From JACDHG01 sp963811585 (GTDB lineage: Bacteria > Actinomycetota > Actinomycetes > Propionibacteriales > Nocardioidaceae): DNA of 64,000 nt. Within the stretch, counting starts at the first letter, position 1. Every line of letters begins with the position of its first letter. The position numbers and the translations under genes were made by a program. The DNA is taken from contig CAWERR010000008.1 of NCBI GenBank assembly GCA_963811585.1, positions 1 through 64,000 of the forward strand, given 5' to 3'. The notes beneath the pieces are model-generated. The model saw nothing but the letters and a program-made list of their open reading frames with translations. It searched no databases and was not told the DNA's origin. This document shows positions 1-9,641 of the stretch, in pieces.

Positions 1-47
1 GAAGCCGGCTCGACGGGAGGGGACCGGCGGCGGACACGCGGCCGAGC

Positions 48-1331
48 CTATGCTGCGACCGGCGCGCGGCGTTCCGCCCGCTTCGCCGGGAGGTAGAGCG
101 GCGCGGCCGCGCCAGCACGACCCCGCCCACCACCATGGCCAGCTCACCGACGTTCCGGGCGAGCGCCGTCAGCAGGATCAGGCCGAGCGGCCGGCCGGCT
201 GGACCACCATCGAGCTGATCGACACCACCGTGGACCGGTTCGCCGCGGTCACCTCGCGGTGCAGCAGCGTCATGTGCAGCGGGTCGCCGCGCCGTGCACC
301 AGGTAGGCGGCCAGATACCGGCGAACACCCCGGCCGGGCCGGCGAGCAGACCCATGCCGACGACGGTGAGCCCCTGCAGGACTCGCAGCACGACGGCGTG
401 ACGCGCCACGCCGATCCGGTCGCTGAGCAGCGGGATCAGCGCGGCCCCGGCCGCCGAGGCGAGCCAGGCCGCCGCGCCGGCCGGCCGATGAGCGCCGCGG
501 CCTGTCCGGCGCCGCCGATCAGCTCGGACAGCCGGACCGGCATCAGGGGCTCGAAGGTGACCATGCCGAAGCCCCAGAACAGCTCCACCGCGAGCAGCGC
601 CGCAGCACCCGGGAACGCCGCACGAGCCGGACGCCGCCGGCGATCAACCGCGGCACGCGCCAGCGAGGGAGCAGCGCGCGCCGGCCGCCGGGTGCGGCGG
701 CTCGCGCGACCAGCAGCGCGATCGCGACCAGCCCGGCGAGCTGCACGACCAGCCCGGGCAGCACCGGTAGCGCCAGCGTCGATACCCGGGCAGCCGGACC
801 CAGGCAACGAGCCCGCCGGTGGTCAGCGCGCCGGCGGCGATCGCGAGCCGATGACCGTCCCGCCGGCGCTCAGCCCGCGCTCCAGCCGCGCCAGCGGGTC
901 GGCGGCCAGCGCGGCGTCGACGTACCAGGATTCGAGCGGCCCGCTGTCCAGCGCCCGGAAGACGCCCTGCATCGCGAAGACGACCGCGAACCGGCGAAGG
1001 TGTCGGCGAACAACAGCAGCGCCATCGACGCCGATCGGGACGCACGCCGCGAGCACCAGCACCGGCCGCCGCCCCAGGAGTCGGCCAACCCGCCGGTCGG
1101 CAGCTCGAGGGCCAGCACCACGAAGCCCTGCAGCGACGCCGCCAGCCCGACCTCGGCCAGGGTCAGCCCGCGGTCCAGCGGCAGCAGGATGGTGATCGGA
1201 ATCCACAGCCCGACCGGGAACCAGCGCAGGGCCAGGAGCACGAGGTACCGGCGCCGCACCCGCGAACGTCCAGGCAGTCCAACTCCGCCCGGCTCGGTCG
1301 GCACGGTGGGCAGGAGGTGCACGAGCGACAT
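48..1331 (-). CDS. MFS exporter, frame broken by several indels
   Basis: This is a major facilitator superfamily membrane transporter. The product starts MSLVHLLPTVPTE at 1331 and can be followed to a TAG at 48-50, ending RAERRAPVAA. Hydrophobic segments with a recognisable MFS loop (LPTGGLADSWGG, the DRxGR-like motif between helices 2 and 3) are visible, but the frame changes at least six times, near 1070, 860, 780, 640, 480 and 300. It lies directly downstream of a winged-helix regulator on the same strand. That is the common repressor-exporter arrangement, so it probably exports a toxic or antibiotic compound whose presence the regulator senses. The substrate cannot be told. The family call is fairly safe; the exact protein sequence is not. 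Confidence 0.7.
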
Positions 1332-1860
1332 CCGCCGGCCGGTCCTCCGCTCGGTCGGCCGCGGCACGGTCGACGTGGCGGTGGATCACCGCGTAAAGCT
1401 CGGCGTCGTCAGCGACTCGACCTCCGCGGCGGTCATTTCCAGCAGGGCGTCGGAGTAGCCCGCGGCGTCGCGCCACTCGAGCCGGCCAGCCGCGGCCGGA
1501 ACTCCTCCCAGCTGCCGACCTTCTCCACGAATGCCGCCAGTAGTGCTGGCGCAGCCAGCCCGACGCGGCCCGGCCCGTCCGGGTCGTCCTCGAGGTCGGC
1601 GTCGCGCCAGCCGTGCGAGTCCTGGGCGGCGGCCCAGAACCGCTGCTTGCCGCTGGCCCTCGACGGTCTCCTCGACCAGCCCCACCTCGGCGAGCTTGCG
1701 CAGGTGGTAGCTGGTCGCGCCGGTGTTGGTGGCGCAGCCGCGTGGCCAGCGTGGTGGCCGTCGCGGCGCCGTGCATGCGCAGCTCGCTGAGCAGCCGCGC
1801 CCGCAGCGGGTGCGCGAGCACCCGCATCGCGCGGCCGTCCAGCTGAAAGTGCTCCGCCAT
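1332..1860 (-). CDS. ArsR/HTH_20-type winged-helix regulator, frame broken
   Basis: This is a transcriptional regulator of the ArsR-like helix-turn-helix class. The start MAEHFQLDGRAMRVLAHPLR at 1860 leads into the usual first helix, followed after a slip near 1735 by ATSYHLRKLAEVGLVEE, the recognition helix and start of the wing. Further slips lie near 1660, 1540 and 1490. The C-terminal half (RFWAAAQDSHGWRDADLE, then WEEFRPRLA) resembles the ligand domain seen in regulators paired with MFS exporters. It directly precedes the MFS gene and sits beside a cluster of palindromes, so autoregulation plus control of the exporter is the likely role. The 3' end is uncertain because no stop is visible in the expected frame; it is placed just before the MFS start. 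Confidence 0.7.
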
Positions 1861-1918
1861 GCGTGCACAATAACTGTGCACGCCTCTATGCACAACTACT
1901 GTGCACAGATTTTGTGCA
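1861..1918. promoter_or_regulatory. Operator: three TGCACA-N5-TGTGCA palindromes
   Basis: Three copies of TGCACA-N5-TGTGCA lie at 1864-1880, 1889-1905 and 1902-1918. The first extends to a perfect 9-bp inverted repeat, GCGTGCACA / TGTGCACGC, at 1861-1883. The second and third overlap by four bases. The array begins one base upstream of the regulator start codon at 1860 and covers the last codons of argH. Its position and symmetry fit binding sites for the adjacent winged-helix repressor; binding itself is inferred. Confidence 0.7.
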
Positions 1919-3330
1919 AGCCAGTCTCCGCAGGTCGGCCAGCACCTCCGTGCACCCGCGCGTCGCTGCTCGGCGACCCGCGCCGGCGCCGTGCCGCCGT
2001 ACGCGTCCCGCGACGCGACCGAGCCCTCGACGGTCAGCACGTCGCGGACCTCCGGCGACAGCGCCGGGTGCACCCCGGCCAGCTCGTCGTCGGTCAGCTC
2101 CTCCAGGCCGACCCCGCGCGCCTCGGCGACCCGCACGCACTCCCCCGCCGCCTCGTGCGCCACGCGGAACGGAACTCCCTGGCGCACCAGCCACTCCGCG
2201 ATGTCGGTGGCGAGGGTGAACCCGGCCGGCGCGAGTGCGGCGAGCCGCGTCGGTGTGGAACCTCAGCGTGCCGACCATGCCCGCGATCGCGGGCAGCAGC
2301 AGCTCCAGCTGCTCGACCGAGTCGAACAGCGGCTCCTTGTCCTCCTGCAGGTCCCGGTTGTACGCGAGCGGCTGCGCCTTGAGCACCGCCAGCAGCCCGG
2401 TCAGGTTGCCGATCAGCCGGCCGGACTTGCCCCGGGTCAGCTCCGCCACGTCCGGGTTCTTCTTCTGCGGCATGATCGAGCTGCCGGTCGCCCACGCGTC
2501 GTCGAGCGCGGCGTAGCCGAACTCGGCGGTGGTCCAGATGATCACCTCTTCGGCGATCCTGGACAGGTTCACCCCCAGCATCGCCAGGCAGAACGCGAAC
2601 TCGGCGGCGAAGTCCCGCGACGGCGACGCCGTCGATGGAGTTCTCCGCGGCGCGGGCGAAGCCCAGCTCGGCGGCCACCGCCGCCGGGTCGAGACCGAGC
2701 GACGAGCCGGCGAGCGCGCCCGACCCGTACGGCGACACCGCGGCCCGGCGGTCCCAGTCCCGCAGCCGGTCCACGTCCCGCAGCAGCGACTGGACGTGGG
2801 CCAGCAGGTGGTGCGCCAGCAGCACCGGCTGCGCGTGCTGCAGGTGCGTGCGGCCCGGCATGACCGCGTCCGGGTGCTGGTCGACCTGGTGCAGCAGCGC
2901 CTCGACGACGCCAGCCACGCCGGCGGCGACCCGGCGGGCGGCGTCGCGCAGCCACATCCGGAACAGCGTCGCCACCTGGTCGTTGCGGGACCGGCCGGCC
3001 CGCAGCTTGCCGCCGAGGTCGGGCCCGGCCCGTTCGATCAGGCCGCGTTCGAGCGCGGTGTGCACGTCCTCGTCGGCGACCGTCGGCGTGAACGCGCCCG
3101 ACTCGACGTCATCGGCGAGCCGGTCCAGCGCCGCGAGCATGCCGGTGAGCTCGTCGTCGGTCAGCAGCTTGGCCTTGTGCAGGACCCGGGCGTGCGCCCG
3201 GGAGCCGGCGATGTCGTACGGCGCCAGCCGCCAGTCGAAGTGCGTCGAGGCGGACAGCGCCGCCATCGCCTCGGCCGGACCGGAGGCGAACCGGCCGCCC
3301 CACAGCTGGACGGGCGGTGTCGACGGTCAG
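1886..3330 (-). CDS. argH: Argininosuccinate lyase, frame broken
   Basis: It splits argininosuccinate into arginine and fumarate, the last step of arginine synthesis. It belongs to the fumarase/aspartase superfamily. The signature GSSIMPQKKNPD is present, as are WGGRFASGPAEAM at the N-terminus and GRSRNDQVAT with the substrate-binding residues. Frame slips occur near 3300, 2615, 2240 and 1965. The start is not clean: WGGRF is reached in frame from the argG stop without an ATG, so the true start probably overlaps the argG stop near 3330. The extreme C-terminus, reading CTKSVHSSCA before TAG at 1886-1888, is encoded by operator palindromes and is unlike usual ArgH ends. It is the last gene of argF-argR-argG-argH. 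Confidence 0.88.
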
Positions 3331-4529
3331 GCATGGTGGTGCAGGTCCCGCTTCGCGGCGATCTTCGACGGCAGGCCCCACAGCTGCACGAAGCCCTTGG
3401 CCAGCGACTGGTCGAACGTGTCGCCCTCGTCGTAGGTGGCCAGGTTGAAGTCGTACAGCGACTGCTCGCTGCGCCGTCCCGTGACGACCGCGCGTCCACC
3501 GTGGAGGGTCAGCCGGATCTCGCCGGTGACGTGCTCCTGGGTCTTCGCGATGAACGTGTCCAGCGCGTCCTTCAGCGGGGAGAACCACAGGCCGTCGTAG
3601 ACCAGCTCCGACCAGCGCTGCTCGACCTGCCGCTTGAACCGGGCGAGGTCGCGCTCGACGGTGACGGTCTCCAGCTCCTGGTGCGCGGTGATCAGCGCGA
3701 TCGCGCCGGGCGCCTCGTACACCTCGCGGCTCTTGATGCCGACGAGCCGGTCCTCGACCATGTCCAGCCGGCCGACGCCCTGCGCGCCGGCCCGCCGGTT
3801 GAGCTGCTGGATCGCCTGCAGCACGGTCACCGTCTCGCCGTCGATGGCCACCGGGACGCCCTTGTCGAAGGTGATGACGACCTCGTCGGGGTCGCGCGGC
3901 ACGGCCGGGTCGTCGGTGTAGGAGTAGACGTCCTCGATCGGCGCGTTCCAGATGTCCTCGAGGAAGCCGGTCTCCACGGCCCGGCCCCACACGTTCTGGT
4001 CGACCGAGTACGGCGAGGACTTCGTCTGGTCGATCGGCAGGTTCCGCTCGTGCGCGTAGGCGATGGCCTTCTCCCGGGTCCACGCGAAGTCGCGGACCGG
4101 GGCGATCACCTTGAGGTCGGGGGCGAGCGCGCCGATGCCGACCTCGAAGCGGACCTGGTCGTTGCCCTTGCCGGTGCAGCCGTGGGACACCGTGGTGGCG
4201 CCGTGGTACTTCGCCGCCTCGGCGAGGTGCTTGACGATCACCGGCCGGGAGATCGCCGAGACCAGCGGGTAGCGGTCCATGTAGAGCGCGTTGGCCTGCA
4301 TCGCGGGCAGGCAGTACTGGTCGGCGAACTCGTCGCGGGCGTCGGCGACGACGGCCTCGACCGCGCCGCAGTCCAGGGCCCGCTTGCGGATGGTGTCCAG
4401 GTCCTCGCCGCCCTGGCCGACGTCGACCGCGACGGCCACGACCTCGGCTCCGGTCTCCTCGGCGATCCATCCGATCGCCACGGACGTGTCCAGGCCGCCC
4501 GAGTAGGCCAGCACGATCCGCTCAGTCAT
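3327..4529 (-). CDS. argG: Argininosuccinate synthase
   Basis: It condenses citrulline and aspartate with ATP to argininosuccinate in the cytoplasm. The 400-residue frame is unbroken and of normal family length. The ATP pyrophosphatase P-loop AYSGGLDTS is at residues 8-16, and the second conserved block HGCTGKGNDQVRFE binds aspartate and citrulline. TKSSPYSVDQNVWGRAVE is the conserved middle block. The start codon at 4529 overlaps the end of argR by 8 bases, so the genes are translationally coupled. argH follows without a gap. It is the best-preserved gene on the left arm. Confidence 0.97.
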   Translation of the reverse strand: MTERIVLAYSGGLDTSVAIGWIAEETGAEVVAVAVDVGQGGEDLDTIRKRALDCGAVEAVVADARDEFADQYCLPAMQANALYMDRYPLVSAISRPVIVKHLAEAAKYHGATTVSHGCTGKGNDQVRFEVGIGALAPDLKVIAPVRDFAWTREKAIAYAHERNLPIDQTKSSPYSVDQNVWGRAVETGFLEDIWNAPIEDVYSYTDDPAVPRDPDEVVITFDKGVPVAIDGETVTVLQAIQQLNRRAGAQGVGRLDMVEDRLVGIKSREVYEAPGAIALITAHQELETVTVERDLARFKRQVEQRWSELVYDGLWFSPLKDALDTFIAKTQEHVTGEIRLTLHGGRAVVTGRRSEQSLYDFNLATYDEGDTFDQSLAKGFVQLWGLPSKIAAKRDLHHHA

Positions 4530-5046
4530 GGGTCTCTCCTTCGTTGTTCAGGTCTGTGCGCGCCGCTAGCGCGGTGAATCTGTCGGCGAGGTCCTTGCCG
4601 GACAACGGTTCCCGGGCGATGACCATCACCGTGTCGTCGCCGGCGATCGTGCCGACGACCTCGTGCAGGGCGGCCCGGTCGATCGCGCTCGCGAGGAACT
4701 GCGCGGCACCGGGCGGGGTTCGTAACACGGCCAGGTTCGCCGACCAGTCCGCGGACACCAGCAGCTCGGCCAGCAGGCGGGCGAGGCGCGAGGTGCCGCC
4801 CTGCATGCCGCGCAGCGGGCTGCCGTCCTCCGGGATCACGTACACCGGGGCGCCGCCGTCGACCCCGCGGAGCTTGACCGCGCCGAGCTCGTCGAGGTCG
4901 CGGGACAGCGTGGCCTGGGTGACCTCGATCCCCTCCCCCGCGAGGAGCTTCGCGAGCTCGGTCTGGCTGCGGATGCCCATCGCGGTCACGAGCTCGACGA
5001 TCCGGCCCTGCCGCGCGACCCGGTTGGTGTTGGCGGTGGCGGTCAT
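4522..5046 (-). CDS. argR: Arginine repressor
   Basis: ArgR is the arginine-dependent hexameric repressor of arginine synthesis. The 174-residue product has the N-terminal winged helix (RQGRIVELVTAMGIRSQTE, then TQATLSRDLDELGAVKLR) and a C-terminal arginine-binding domain with the conserved IAGDDTVMVIAR segment. The start ATG at 5046 overlaps the argF stop as ATGA, and its own end overlaps argG by 8 bases, so it is embedded in the operon it should control. The N-terminal leader MTATANTN is typical of actinobacterial ArgR. The frame is intact. Confidence 0.95.
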   Translation of the reverse strand: MTATANTNRVARQGRIVELVTAMGIRSQTELAKLLAGEGIEVTQATLSRDLDELGAVKLRGVDGGAPVYVIPEDGSPLRGMQGGTSRLARLLAELLVSADWSANLAVLRTPPGAAQFLASAIDRAALHEVVGTIAGDDTVMVIAREPLSGKDLADRFTALAARTDLNNEGETHD

Positions 5047-5965
5047 CGGGCCCCCACCAGCCACGCCAGCAGCGCCTTCTGGCTGTGCAGCCGGTTCTCC
5101 GCCTCGTCCCACACCGCGCTCGCCGGCCCGTCGAGCACCTCGTCGGTGATCTCCTGGCCGCGGTGCGCGGGCAGGCAGTGCAGCACGATCGCGCCGCGGG
5201 CGGCGCGCGCCAGCAGGTCCGCGTCGACCTGGTACGGCCGGAACGGCGAGACCCGGTCCTTGCCGTCGTTCTCCTGGCCCATCGACGTCCACGCGTCGGT
5301 GACCAGGACGTCCGCGCCGTCGACCGCGGCCTGCGGGTCGGCGACCAGCGTGACGCTCGCGCCGGTCTCCTCGGCGCGGTGCTTCGCGTCGAGCAGGACC
5401 TCGCCGTGCGGGTGGAAGCCCGCGGGACCCGAGATCCGCACGTGCATGCCCGCGGTCGCGCCGCCGAGCAGCAGCGAGTGCGCCATGTTGTTGCCGCCGT
5501 CGCCGAGGTAGGTCAGCGTGCGGCCGGCGAGCGTGCCGAGCCGCTCGCGGACGGTCTGCAGGTCGGCGAGGACCTGGCACGGGTGGAACTCGTTGGTGAG
5601 CGCGTTGACCACCGGGACCGTGGCCGCCGAGGCCATCGCGGTCATCCGGGCCTGCGCGAAGGTCCGCCACACCACGGCGTCGACGTAGCGCGACAGCACC
5701 CGCGAGGTGTCCTCGATGGTCTCCTCGCGGCCGAGCTGCATGGTGCGCCCGTCGACCACGATCGGCTGGCCGCCGAGCTGGCTGATGCCGACCTCGAACG
5801 ACAGGCGGGTGCGGGTGGAGTTCTTCTCGAAGATGGCGGCGACCGACTTTCCCTTGCAGGACGCGGAAACCCGAGCCGGTCGGCCTTCATCCGGTCGGCC
5901 AGGTCGAGCACGTCGGCCTGCTCGGCCGGGGACAGGTCGTCGTCCCGGAGGAAGTGGCGGACCAT
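5043..5965 (-). CDS. argF: Ornithine carbamoyltransferase, one frameshift
   Basis: It transfers the carbamoyl group from carbamoyl phosphate to ornithine to give citrulline. The start MVRHFLRDDDLSPAEQ is at 5965. A one-base slip near 5865 separates it from the rest, which is clean to the stop at 5043. Key blocks are STRTR (carbamoyl phosphate), HPCQVLADLQT, DAWTSMGQE and HCLPAHRG (ornithine binding and catalytic Cys). These distinguish it from aspartate carbamoyltransferase. The stop overlaps the argR start. The gene upstream is the argD tail, in the usual argD-argF-argR-argG-argH order. Confidence 0.94.
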
Positions 5966-6205
5966 CGAGGCCTCCTTCGCGGTGTCGAGGACGGTCGGCA
6001 GGGCGGCGAGGAAGCCGTGATGTCGTCGGCGGCCACGACCAGTGGCGGGGCCAGGCGGATCGTGTCCGGCGCGACGTTGTTGACGAGGTAGCCGGCCCCC
6101 GCGGCGGCCGCGACGACGTCGGTGGCGACCGGGCCGGCGAGCTCGATGCCGAGCAGCAGGCCGGTGCCGCGCACGTCGGTGACAAGCGGGTGGCCAGCGC
6201 CTCGA
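5966..6205 (-). pseudogene. argD: Acetylornithine aminotransferase, C-terminal fragment only
   Basis: Only about the last 80 residues remain. HPLVTDVRGTGLLLGIELAG and VNNVAPDTIRLAPPLVV are characteristic of the C-terminal domain of PLP-dependent acetylornithine aminotransferase, and FLAALPTVLDTAKEA leads up to argF. Slips lie near 6190 and 6015. The catalytic lysine and the whole large domain are absent: at about 6205 the sequence changes to the start of a glycosyltransferase gene on the same strand. The position next to argF is the normal one, so the missing part is better explained by a join in the sequence than by decay. Confidence 0.8.
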
Positions 6206-6536
6206 CCGGCTGGTAGGGCAGCACCCCTTCGGCCAGACCCCGACCGAAATACAGGTACTGGATGTCGGAGTAGCACATGTGGGAGAAGGCCTTGGGCTTG
6301 GGCGGCAGCCGATAGTCGGTGACCACGCACGGGGACTTCTGCACGATGCCGAGGCCGAAGCACACGGTAGCGACGACCAGCGTGATGCGCAGCGGCGTCC
6401 ACCACCCGGCGCCCGCGAGGTTGTGCCGGCCGATCGGTCCCCCGAACCCGGTCGTCGCCGCACGCGCCATCGGGTCGGCGAGCGTCGGCGCGACGATGTC
6501 GCACTTGTCCGGGTCGTCGGGATAGCACGCAGCCAT
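6206..6536 (-). pseudogene. GT87-type membrane glycosyltransferase, N-terminal fragment
   Basis: About 110 residues from the ATG at 6536 match the start of the GT87/DUF2029 polyprenyl-phosphate-sugar-dependent mannosyltransferase family. There is a first membrane helix (ITLVVATVCFGLGIVQKSP) followed by the conserved extracytoplasmic loop FSHMCYSDIQYLYFGRGLAEG, which carries the family's acidic residue. At about 6205 the reading runs in one frame into argD-like sequence. In actinobacteria this gene usually follows the class A PBP and precedes rpsF, as the PBP side of this locus shows. The rest of the protein, normally over 300 further residues, is missing. Confidence 0.7.
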
Positions 6537-6593
6537 GGTGCCTCATCGACGTTCACCGAGCCGCTGTCGCTAGTCGAGAGTCTCGTCCCTGGG

Positions 6594-8954
6594 TCACCGC
6601 CCGTTGGTCTGCCGGCGTCTGTCCCGCCTCGCTGGGTCGGGGCGTCGCGTCGGCGGACACTCGTGGACGTCGGTCGTCGTCGGCGGTTCAGATGTCGTCG
6701 GCGGCTCAGAGGTGGTCGGCGGCTCGACGTCGTGGTGGGCGGTCGCCGTCGTGGTGGGGGTGCGTGGTCGTCGGCGTCGTGCGTGGTCGGCGCAGACGTC
6801 GTCGGCGGCGGCGAGTAGGTCGGGTTCTCGCCGTGCAGCTCCGCCGGGTCCGGGAAGTTCCGCACCGGCTGGCCGGCGAGCGCGAGCTCCATGAACGCCG
6901 TCCACGTCTGGGTCGGGTAGTTCGCGCCGTAGAACGGTTCGAGGTAGCCCTCGAGCGAGTCGTTGCCGTCGCCGCGCGTGTAGGTGATCGCGGTGGACAG
7001 CTGCGGTGTGTAGCCCACGAACCACGACGACGAGACGTACTGGTCGTCGGCCGTCCCGAGGTCGCCGTGCCGGTCTTGCCGGCGGCCGGCCGCTCGAGGG
7101 CCTGCGCCGCGGCGCCGGTGCCGCCGTCGACGACCTGCTCGAGCGCGTACGTCACGTTGCTCGCCACCGCCGGGGTGAACGCCCGGTCGCCTTGACGCTT
7201 GTGCTCGTAACGCAGCCCGTTGGGATCGCTCACCTCCTCGATGACGTACCAGTCGTGGTGGACGCCGTTCGGCGCGAAGGTCGCGTAGCCCTCGGCCATC
7301 TCGACGTTGGGGATCGTGGCGCTGCCGAGGGCGACGCCGAGGTTGGGCTCGAGGTCGCGGGAGTCGCGGGGGACGCCGGCCGCGACGGCGGCGTCGACGA
7401 CCTTCTGCGGGCCGTTCTCCATCCGTGAGGTCAGGTCGGCGAACGCCGTGTTGACGGACTGCTGGGTGGCGACCGTCAGCGAGATCGCCGAGCCGTAGGA
7501 GTTGCCAGACGGGTTGGACGACGGACTGCCCTTCGTTGCGGACCGTCTCGCCGTTCGGGTAGGTGTAGGGCGAGTTGCCGTCGAAGGTGTCGCGCAGCGT
7601 GAAGCCGTCGTCGAGGCCTGCCGCGACGGCGTACGCCTTCATCGTCGACCCGACCTGGGTCGGCGCCAGCGCGAAGTTGACCTGGTCCTTGGGCCCGCCG
7701 CCGGTGTAGTCGCGACCGCCGACCATCGCGCGCAGGGCGCCCGTGCGCCGGATCGACCGCGGACAGCGCCACATGCAGCTGCGGGTGCCCGTCGGGCCGT
7801 TGCTCCTCGACGGCCTTGGCTGCCGCGACGGCGTCGCCCAGTCGAGCGTGGTGACGACCTTCAGGCCGCCGCCGTTGATCTCCTCGTCGCTGAAGTCGAG
7901 GTCCTGCAGCTCCTGCTGCACCAGGTTGAGCAGATAGCCGCGCTGGCCGCCGTAGTTGCTGACCTCGGGGATGTCGGGGAACATCGGCAGCTTCTTCTCG
8001 TACTTGCGCGGCGTCGGCGGCGTCGAGGTTGCCCATCGAGACCATGCCGTCGAGCACGTACTGGTAGCGCGCCTTGAGCGCCTTCTTCGCGGCCTTGCCC
8101 TCGCGCGGGGTCGAGAGTGCCCGGTGAGTTCAGCACCGATGCGAGGACCGCGCTCTCCGGGACCGTGAGGTCCTTGGCGTCCTTGTCGAAGTACGCCTTC
8201 GACGCAGCCTGGATGCCGTACGCACCACGTCCGAAGTAGATGGTGTTGAGGTAGCCCTCGAGGATCTCGTCCTTGCTCAGGGTGTTCTGCACCTTGACCG
8301 CGAGGAAGGCCTCCTTGATCTTGCGTTTCCAGGTGCGCTCCTGCGACAGGTAGAGGATCTTCACGTACTGCTGGGTGATCGTCGACGCGCCCTGGGTGCC
8401 GCTGTCGGAGTGCAGGTTGCTCCAGGCGGCGCGCGCGATCCCTTGGGGTCGACGCCCTTGTTGGTCTCGAACGACCGGTCCTCCGCAGACATCGCCGCGT
8501 CCTGCATCGACTTCGGCATCTCGCCGAGGGCGATGCTCTCCCGGTTCTGCAGGGCGAACTGTCCGAGCACGTGCTTGCCGTCGGCGTAGTAGACCGTGGT
8601 GGTCTGGGCCTGGAAGTCCGTGTTGGGGTTGGGGATGTCGATCATCCGGTAGGTCACGTAGACGGCGATCGAGGCCATCACCAGACCCGCGAAGCCGACG
8701 ATCGCGCCCCACTTGAGGGTCTTCTTCGCGACGTGCCGGGTCTTGGCCCAGCCGGACAGGTCGCGGGCCTTGACCTTGCCCTTCTTGCCGCTCCCCTTGG
8801 CCGTGCCGCTCCAGCACGACTGGGCCGGCCACTCGGCGCGCTGGCCGACCTCCGCCTTGCGGCGCCTGGCGGGCGGCCCGGCGGCCGGACCGCTAGTCGG
8901 TGGTCGCTTGCGGCTCCGGGTCGTCCGGTCGTCGGCGGCCGGGGCCGCCGGCAA
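6594..8954 (-). CDS. Class A penicillin-binding protein (ponA-like), heavily frameshifted
   Basis: This is a bifunctional peptidoglycan glycosyltransferase/transpeptidase. The order is a basic cytoplasmic tail, one membrane helix (WGAIVGFAGLVMASIAVYVTY), the GT51 domain with EDRSFETNKGVD and QGASTITQQYVKILYL, the transpeptidase with STMK (SxxK), SVN (SxN) and GKTGT, and a Pro/Thr-rich C-terminal tail with repeated EPPTTS near 6650-6720. The frame changes at least eight times (near 8445, 8120, 8030, 7830, 7740, 7505, 7060 and 6850). The start is uncertain; a TTG at 8954 is the first usable codon. The neighbours DUF5318 and GT87 are those of actinobacterial ponA1 loci. Confidence 0.88.
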
Positions 8955-9058
8955 GGGCGGCGGAACAAGTCCGCACTCGGCCGGGCGTTCTCGGCAAGTT
9001 CGCTGCCTCAGGGCCCGCGCAGTAGAGCTGGGAAGTCCGTGCGGCGACTCACGTCGAC

Positions 9059-9474
9059 TCAGTCGTCGTCTTCGACGGTGCGCTGGCGGCGCGGGGGTTT
9101 GCGCGGTACGCCGTCACCGACGACGTAGGACTCGACAAGGTGATTCCAGCCGCAGTTGCGGCATACCTCGAGCGACATAGATCCGGATCTCGCCGTGCTC
9201 GTGTGCCATTGCCTCGATCTCGGCGCGGGACTTGATCCGGCCGGAGAACTGGCCGAGCTCGTCCCCGAACACGTAGGAGAGATGGACGAGCTCGGGCTTC
9301 TTGCAGATACGGGCAGGGCGACGGCGCCGGCTCACCGTGGTGCTTGGCGGCGCGCAGCGTGTACGGGTCGGCATCGCAGACGTCGTCGACGGTCGCGCCG
9401 CCCCCGTTGAACAGGGTCGCCAAGGTCGCTCGCCGTTGCAGCGAGTAGTCGATGACCGAGCGTTGAGACCACAT
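9059..9474 (-). CDS. DUF5318 zinc-ribbon protein, frame broken
   Basis: This is a conserved actinobacterial protein of unknown function found between padR/ino1 and ponA. The start MWSQRSVIDYSLQRRATLA at 9474 and FNGGGATVDDVCDADPYTL are characteristic. After slips near 9300 and 9190 it continues CPICKKPELVHLSYVFG, then VCRNCGWNHLVESYV, ending VEDDD at 9059. Two CxxC pairs suggest a zinc ribbon. It is transcribed divergently from padR; the 167-bp interval holds the PadR-type palindrome. Confidence 0.85.
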
Positions 9475-9578
9475 GGTGCCTTCGAGGGTACGGGATGATC
9501 CAAGAACTTTCCTACCCATCTCGTCTCGCTTCCCGCCAGGCCAGCAGGCGGCGCGCGCCGCACTGGTAGCGGGGCGAT

Positions 9579-9593
9579 GTATCGTTTCGATAC
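9579..9593. promoter_or_regulatory. PadR-type operator palindrome
   Basis: GTATCG-TTT-CGATAC is a perfect 6-bp inverted repeat in the divergent interval, 49 bases upstream of the padR start. PadR regulators usually bind such AT-containing palindromes and repress their own promoter. The assignment to the adjacent PadR is an inference from position and symmetry. Confidence 0.6.
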
Positions 9594-9641
9594 TTCAGGC
9601 CGATAGGTCAACCGAGACATGACGACCAGAAGGAGTGGCAC

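Noticed and set aside
823..2187. A 454-residue frame joining the ArgH C-terminus, the winged-helix start and MFS sequence.
   Set aside because: It is a chance read-through: the known family boundaries fall inside it and the frame changes in each gene.
2529..4577. A 682-codon open frame on the plus strand opposite argH and argG.
   Set aside because: It is the antisense shadow of clear arg genes; the composition is Arg/Val/Asp-rich, with no domain and no ribosome site.
5043..6536. A 497-residue protein with a membrane-glycosyltransferase start and an ornithine carbamoyltransferase end.
   Set aside because: It is three unrelated gene pieces sharing a frame by chance across the 6.2-kb joint and a slip in argF.
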